From Hyphomicrobiales bacterium (GTDB taxonomy: Bacteria; Pseudomonadota; Alphaproteobacteria; Rhizobiales; Rhizobiaceae), in NCBI GenBank assembly GCA_021775415.1, contig JAJFHV010000002.1:1-64000 (forward strand): 64,000 nucleotides of DNA, read 5' to 3'. Below, piece after piece: positions 60,904 to 64,000 of this stretch. The notes under the pieces were generated by a model that did no database searches, had not been told where the DNA came from, and saw only the letters and a list, made by a program, of their open reading frames with translations. Position 1 is the first letter of the stretch. Each line of letters opens with the position of its first letter. The translations under genes were made by a program, and so were the position numbers.

Positions 60904-61986
60904 GTGGCCACTTTACAGGAATTTGACTCAGAGATTGAAAAGGCTCGGCAGACCGTCGAGGACATGCAGGGCAAACTCGACCAGAGTGCGGTAGTTCTTG
61001 ATGAATATGCCAAGACAGAATCCATTGGTGAAGCCGACTTCGACATTGAAAATGCCCGCATTCAGGACATTTTGCGCCAACAAAAGGTGATGGAAGGCAA
61101 TATCGCCGACCTCATCATCGGGCTTGAAGATGCAACCAATGTGTTCGGTGCTGAATTTGAAAGTATGAAATCCTACTCCGGTTGGGAGAAATTCATTGGC
61201 GTATTCTCCAAGCAAAAAATGCAGCGCATGCGCTCCGACCGGGTGAGAAACATGTCGCTTGCTGGCAATCTTCAGGAGCTGCTTTCAAAGTCTGACAAGA
61301 TTGTGGGGATTTTGAAGTCCCAGAAGGATGCGCTGGATTTGCGTTATAAATCCTCTGAAACCAGCCTGAAAAAGGTAATTGGTCGACGTAAATCCACAAT
61401 GGATACACTGGAGGCGACGCAGAATCGGATTGAGGAACTCAACCCCTTACTGCTTGATATAGAAAACCAGATTGCTGCCTCAACGGACCAAAAGCAGCGG
61501 GCGGATTTGGAAGGCAAGCGTTCGGAGCTTGCAACGGAATACAATCTGCAACAAGCAAAAGAACAGGAATTGCTTGCCGAAAGTCAGACCCTGGAACGCT
61601 ACACTTCAATGTTCCAGACTTTCGTGGATTCTCTCAACAACCAGCTTGCGGCACAACAAACGCTCATCAACAAACTTACCATCGATACCGAGCAGCGGGT
61701 CGTGCTTTACAAGGCGCTGGAAGATTCACTTAAAACTGCCGCGCAGCAGGATGTGGCCCACAAGATCAACACGCTCGGTAATCAGGTGGATACGGCAGCT
61801 GAACAAACCATGGCGGGTATTGGTGCCGCCGCGCAGTCGCATATTGGGGACCTTCTGGAAATGCATGAAAAGAACATGCTCTCCACCAAGGATATACAGC
61901 GGCGCAAGAAACTTGCTGATGAGGCTTTTGGTCGGCGGTTTGAAGAGGTGATGAAGAAGCACAACACTGCGAACTACGTCCAGTGA
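60904..61986 (+). CDS. Coiled-coil protein of unknown function
   Basis: 360 residues, almost entirely helical, with long coiled coils (about 1-45 and 130-270). There is no signal peptide or membrane segment. No firm family; it recalls helical proteins encoded next to AAA ATPases. The start GTG 60904 follows ggagg; an earlier TTG at 60883 overlaps the ribosome site. It is the first of three same-strand genes with a start-to-stop spacing of about 10-30 bases, which run off the window. Confidence 0.75.
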   Translation: MATLQEFDSEIEKARQTVEDMQGKLDQSAVVLDEYAKTESIGEADFDIENARIQDILRQQKVMEGNIADLIIGLEDATNVFGAEFESMKSYSGWEKFIGVFSKQKMQRMRSDRVRNMSLAGNLQELLSKSDKIVGILKSQKDALDLRYKSSETSLKKVIGRRKSTMDTLEATQNRIEELNPLLLDIENQIAASTDQKQRADLEGKRSELATEYNLQQAKEQELLAESQTLERYTSMFQTFVDSLNNQLAAQQTLINKLTIDTEQRVVLYKALEDSLKTAAQQDVAHKINTLGNQVDTAAEQTMAGIGAAAQSHIGDLLEMHEKNMLSTKDIQRRKKLADEAFGRRFEEVMKKHNTANYVQ

Positions 61987-62017
61987 GATTGAAATTGCTG
62001 TTGCCGGAGTATGCTGA

Positions 62018-63163
62018 ATGAGTTCGGAAGCCCAGCAAGTATCCAGATATTTTAACGCAGTGGGTAATGCACTGGATGGGTTGGACACATTCCTGCGCGA
62101 GGATGATTCCCCACTCTACAAGCATGATGTGATTGGTGCGGTGGTGACCAATTATTTGAAACGGCTTCGCTCTTCACTTGCAAGTTGGGAGGACCGGACA
62201 TCATTTGCGAACAAGTTCCGCGTGTCGCGCTCGGAAAGCGGATTTCCGGCATTTCAAAATGTGCTTGACCTCGACAATGACCGAAAGGATGCAAAGAAGC
62301 GGCTTGCGGCTCTTTCGACCGAAAATCAAATCCGCGAGGAAATGGTCGACTTCATTTTGCGTAAGAAGCAATTTCCTACAGCGCTTCAAAAAACAATGGC
62401 CGAGCGGCGCTATCTGGAATCGGTTCAAAGTGGTTTGCACTTCTCGCCGTTTGTTTTGCCGAAGACCATTCGAGTGTCAGTTAATCCAAAAACCAATCGA
62501 CCCTATTATGTGGTCCATTGGGGCTATTATGACGGCAGCGCCAACCTGCCGATGATCTACATGTTGACGGTGGAGGATTCATCGGAAGAGATTATCGATC
62601 TGCTGGTCGCCAAAGATGGCAAGCTGAACTCAAGGGAGGAAATCCCGCTGCCGGTTGAGGGGTTGTTGAACCCGAAACTGGCACACCAGTTTGATGATTT
62701 TTGCGAGAAGAACTCGAGTTACGGCCTGACGCTTTCGACAATTGCAACCAATCTCGACACGGATTTTGAATATTTGCATCCCAAACAATTGCGCCGCTTT
62801 GTGCTGGGGCCGTTCTATCATTCAACCATCACAAGACACGGTGAGAAGGTGGATCAAATCCTGCAGAAGGTTAAGCGGCCTGAAAATGGCTGGTTGATGA
62901 CATGGACGATGCAGGAGATTTATTCTGCCAATGAAAAGCCCGCCAAATGGGGACTTTGGGGAAGCGAACCGGCACGGGAAGAATTTTACATCAACACCGA
63001 TGATCTGGATTGTGCACGGCAGGGCGTCAGCGCCTTTAAGCGCCATGCGCTGGTGCCGCATGAGGCGTATCAGGCGATTTACGCTTCAGATCAGGCAGAT
63101 GCGATTTTTGAAGGATATCAAAGCCATGTGATCTCGGACGGTCAGGTTTTGAGGAATATGTAA
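62018..63163 (+). CDS. Conserved-looking protein of unknown function
   Basis: 381 residues, soluble, mixed alpha/beta. Helical N-terminal 125 residues, then a beta-rich central region (PYYVVHWGYYDGSANLPMIY) and a Trp-rich C-terminal part (GWLMTWTMQEIYSA). No domain is recognised. It sits between the coiled-coil gene and an ATPase-like gene and is probably part of the same complex. Confidence 0.7.
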   Translation: MSSEAQQVSRYFNAVGNALDGLDTFLREDDSPLYKHDVIGAVVTNYLKRLRSSLASWEDRTSFANKFRVSRSESGFPAFQNVLDLDNDRKDAKKRLAALSTENQIREEMVDFILRKKQFPTALQKTMAERRYLESVQSGLHFSPFVLPKTIRVSVNPKTNRPYYVVHWGYYDGSANLPMIYMLTVEDSSEEIIDLLVAKDGKLNSREEIPLPVEGLLNPKLAHQFDDFCEKNSSYGLTLSTIATNLDTDFEYLHPKQLRRFVLGPFYHSTITRHGEKVDQILQKVKRPENGWLMTWTMQEIYSANEKPAKWGLWGSEPAREEFYINTDDLDCARQGVSAFKRHALVPHEAYQAIYASDQADAIFEGYQSHVISDGQVLRNM

Positions 63164-63173
63164 GGAACTGCGG

Positions 63174-64000
63174 ATGGATACCGGCCTCACTACGCTGAGC
63201 GAGAAAGACATCGCGAAGCACATCACTACGGCGCAAAGTCTGGTGACACGACTGGTGCTGCTCGAAGCCTCGACCGGCAAAAGCAAAACCGAACTGGCTG
63301 GAACCAAACGGCGATTTGTATCGACGGTTTCCACCAGCGGTACGCGTTCTTCACGCGAGGTGGAATTTACCAAATCACTTTCGAGCATCAAGGCGGATGA
63401 CAGCATGTTATCGCCGGTGCAGCACGGCATTTTGTTCAAGACCCGTCGTGCCATCGCGATAGCACTTGCCGTGTCAGATGAGTTTGCAAAGCAGACCGGC
63501 CTGGATACGTTGCGCGACAAAAATGCCTCGTCTTCGCTGAGCGGAGATGAGGCGGACCGTTATCGGGGGTTGCTGGAGGCAAGTGCCTATGTGGCAGCTT
63601 TCACGGCTTCCGCCTATTTGCACCAGATGGTCGAGGCGGCGGGTGAACCGGCCAATGACATCGCGGAACCAGTCTTCAACTTTGATACGCCACAGGACGC
63701 ATTGAAAACCCTTGTCGGTGGGCTGGATGGCGAGGCGCAGCAGTCTTCGGATGATACGGTTCTGCAATCACGTATCCGCGCCTTTGCCGATGATGCGATG
63801 GAAGAATTGCTGGCGCGCAAATCACGCTTTACCGGATTGGGTTCGTTCGAGGAAACGCATCTCAGGCTTGAGAGCGACGGGTTTGAACTCAATGGTTTTG
63901 ATGTAGCACCCGGGGCAAAATCCAAACCGCTGGTGATGACGTTCAAGAAACCGGATGAAATCATCGGCAACCACATTGCAAAATATCAGGCGATGAAACT
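63174..64000 (+). CDS. N-terminal part of a probable AAA-type ATPase (partial)
   Basis: 275 residues visible before the window ends; no stop. ATG 63174 has aaggaac upstream. The N-terminal 250 residues are helical. The last residues, GNHIAKYQAMKL, look like the linker preceding a P-loop ATPase module in proteins I associate with this gene neighbourhood, but no Walker motif is yet visible. It follows the 62018 gene after 10 bases. Confidence 0.6.
   Translation, partial: MDTGLTTLSEKDIAKHITTAQSLVTRLVLLEASTGKSKTELAGTKRRFVSTVSTSGTRSSREVEFTKSLSSIKADDSMLSPVQHGILFKTRRAIAIALAVSDEFAKQTGLDTLRDKNASSSLSGDEADRYRGLLEASAYVAAFTASAYLHQMVEAAGEPANDIAEPVFNFDTPQDALKTLVGGLDGEAQQSSDDTVLQSRIRAFADDAMEELLARKSRFTGLGSFEETHLRLESDGFELNGFDVAPGAKSKPLVMTFKKPDEIIGNHIAKYQAMK

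Noticed and set aside
1-64000. Insertion sequences with transposase genes
   Set aside because: No transposase coding sequence or paired terminal inverted repeats were recognised anywhere in the window.

Overview
The window reads as the chromosome of an alphaproteobacterium, probably Rhizobiales (Hyphomicrobiales). It carries the C-terminus of a Rhizobiales-type porin, a Ppx/GppA-rlmE pair, a cobalt-type nitrile hydratase operon and the host-type DUF3489-DUF2924-serine recombinase cassette. Assignments rest on motifs and gene order read directly from the sequence; no database search was run.

Layout. (1) 1-4.1 kb: porin end with terminator, then a small serine-recombinase cassette. (2) 4,165-54,250: a genomic island of about 50 kb bounded by a perfect 45-bp direct repeat of the 3' end of tRNA-Gln(CTG). 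A tyrosine integrase lies at the left end, and a tandem 9-bp arm-type motif lies just inside both ends. (3) 54.2-64 kb: core chromosome with tRNA-Gln, ppx-like, rlmE, a GGDEF/EAL protein, a receiver protein, nitrile hydratase alpha/beta/accessory, and a three-gene cluster that runs off the window.

The island is a stack of modules. 5.7-11.0 kb is a tight operon under a palindromic operator: an acyl-carrier-like protein, XRE repressor, ImmA-like peptidase, thymidylate-synthase-like protein, a protein resembling the 5-hmdU kinase helical domain, a helical protein, a membrane-anchored dCTP-deaminase-fold protein and an AcpS. This looks like a nucleotide or DNA-base modification system using a phosphopantetheine carrier, with XRE/ImmA control as seen in some defence loci. 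11.4-15.7 kb holds tyrosinase, DUF2182 membrane protein, a small protein and a subtilase, flanked by a 65-bp repeat. 16.0-19.1 kb and 33.9-47.7 kb hold mobile-element backbone genes: AlpA-like regulator, VirD4/TraG-like ATPases, replication-relaxation protein, RuvC-like protein, XRE and a large serine recombinase. Inserted between them at 19.3-33.3 kb are two convergent operons for exported proteins: a CHAT lipoprotein, a phosphoesterase, three proteases of two clans, a propeller/peptidoglycan-binding protein, two lipoproteins and a coiled-coil protein.

At 41.3-46.5 kb the coding 3' tail of the serine recombinase occurs four times. The copies delimit cargo genes (an OLD-like ATPase and two unknowns) and a deleted copy of the ATPase, which suggests repeated insertion at the end of the recombinase gene. 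48.0-53.9 kb encodes a nucleotidyltransferase fused to a LacI-type sensor, a variant kinase, a radical SAM enzyme, a methyltransferase with no normal start codon, a Nudix hydrolase and a frameshifted HAD phosphatase.

Best candidates for undescribed systems are the ACP/TS/hmdU-kinase-like operon, the exported CHAT-protease cluster, the recombinase-tail cassette array and the NTase-LacI fusion cluster.
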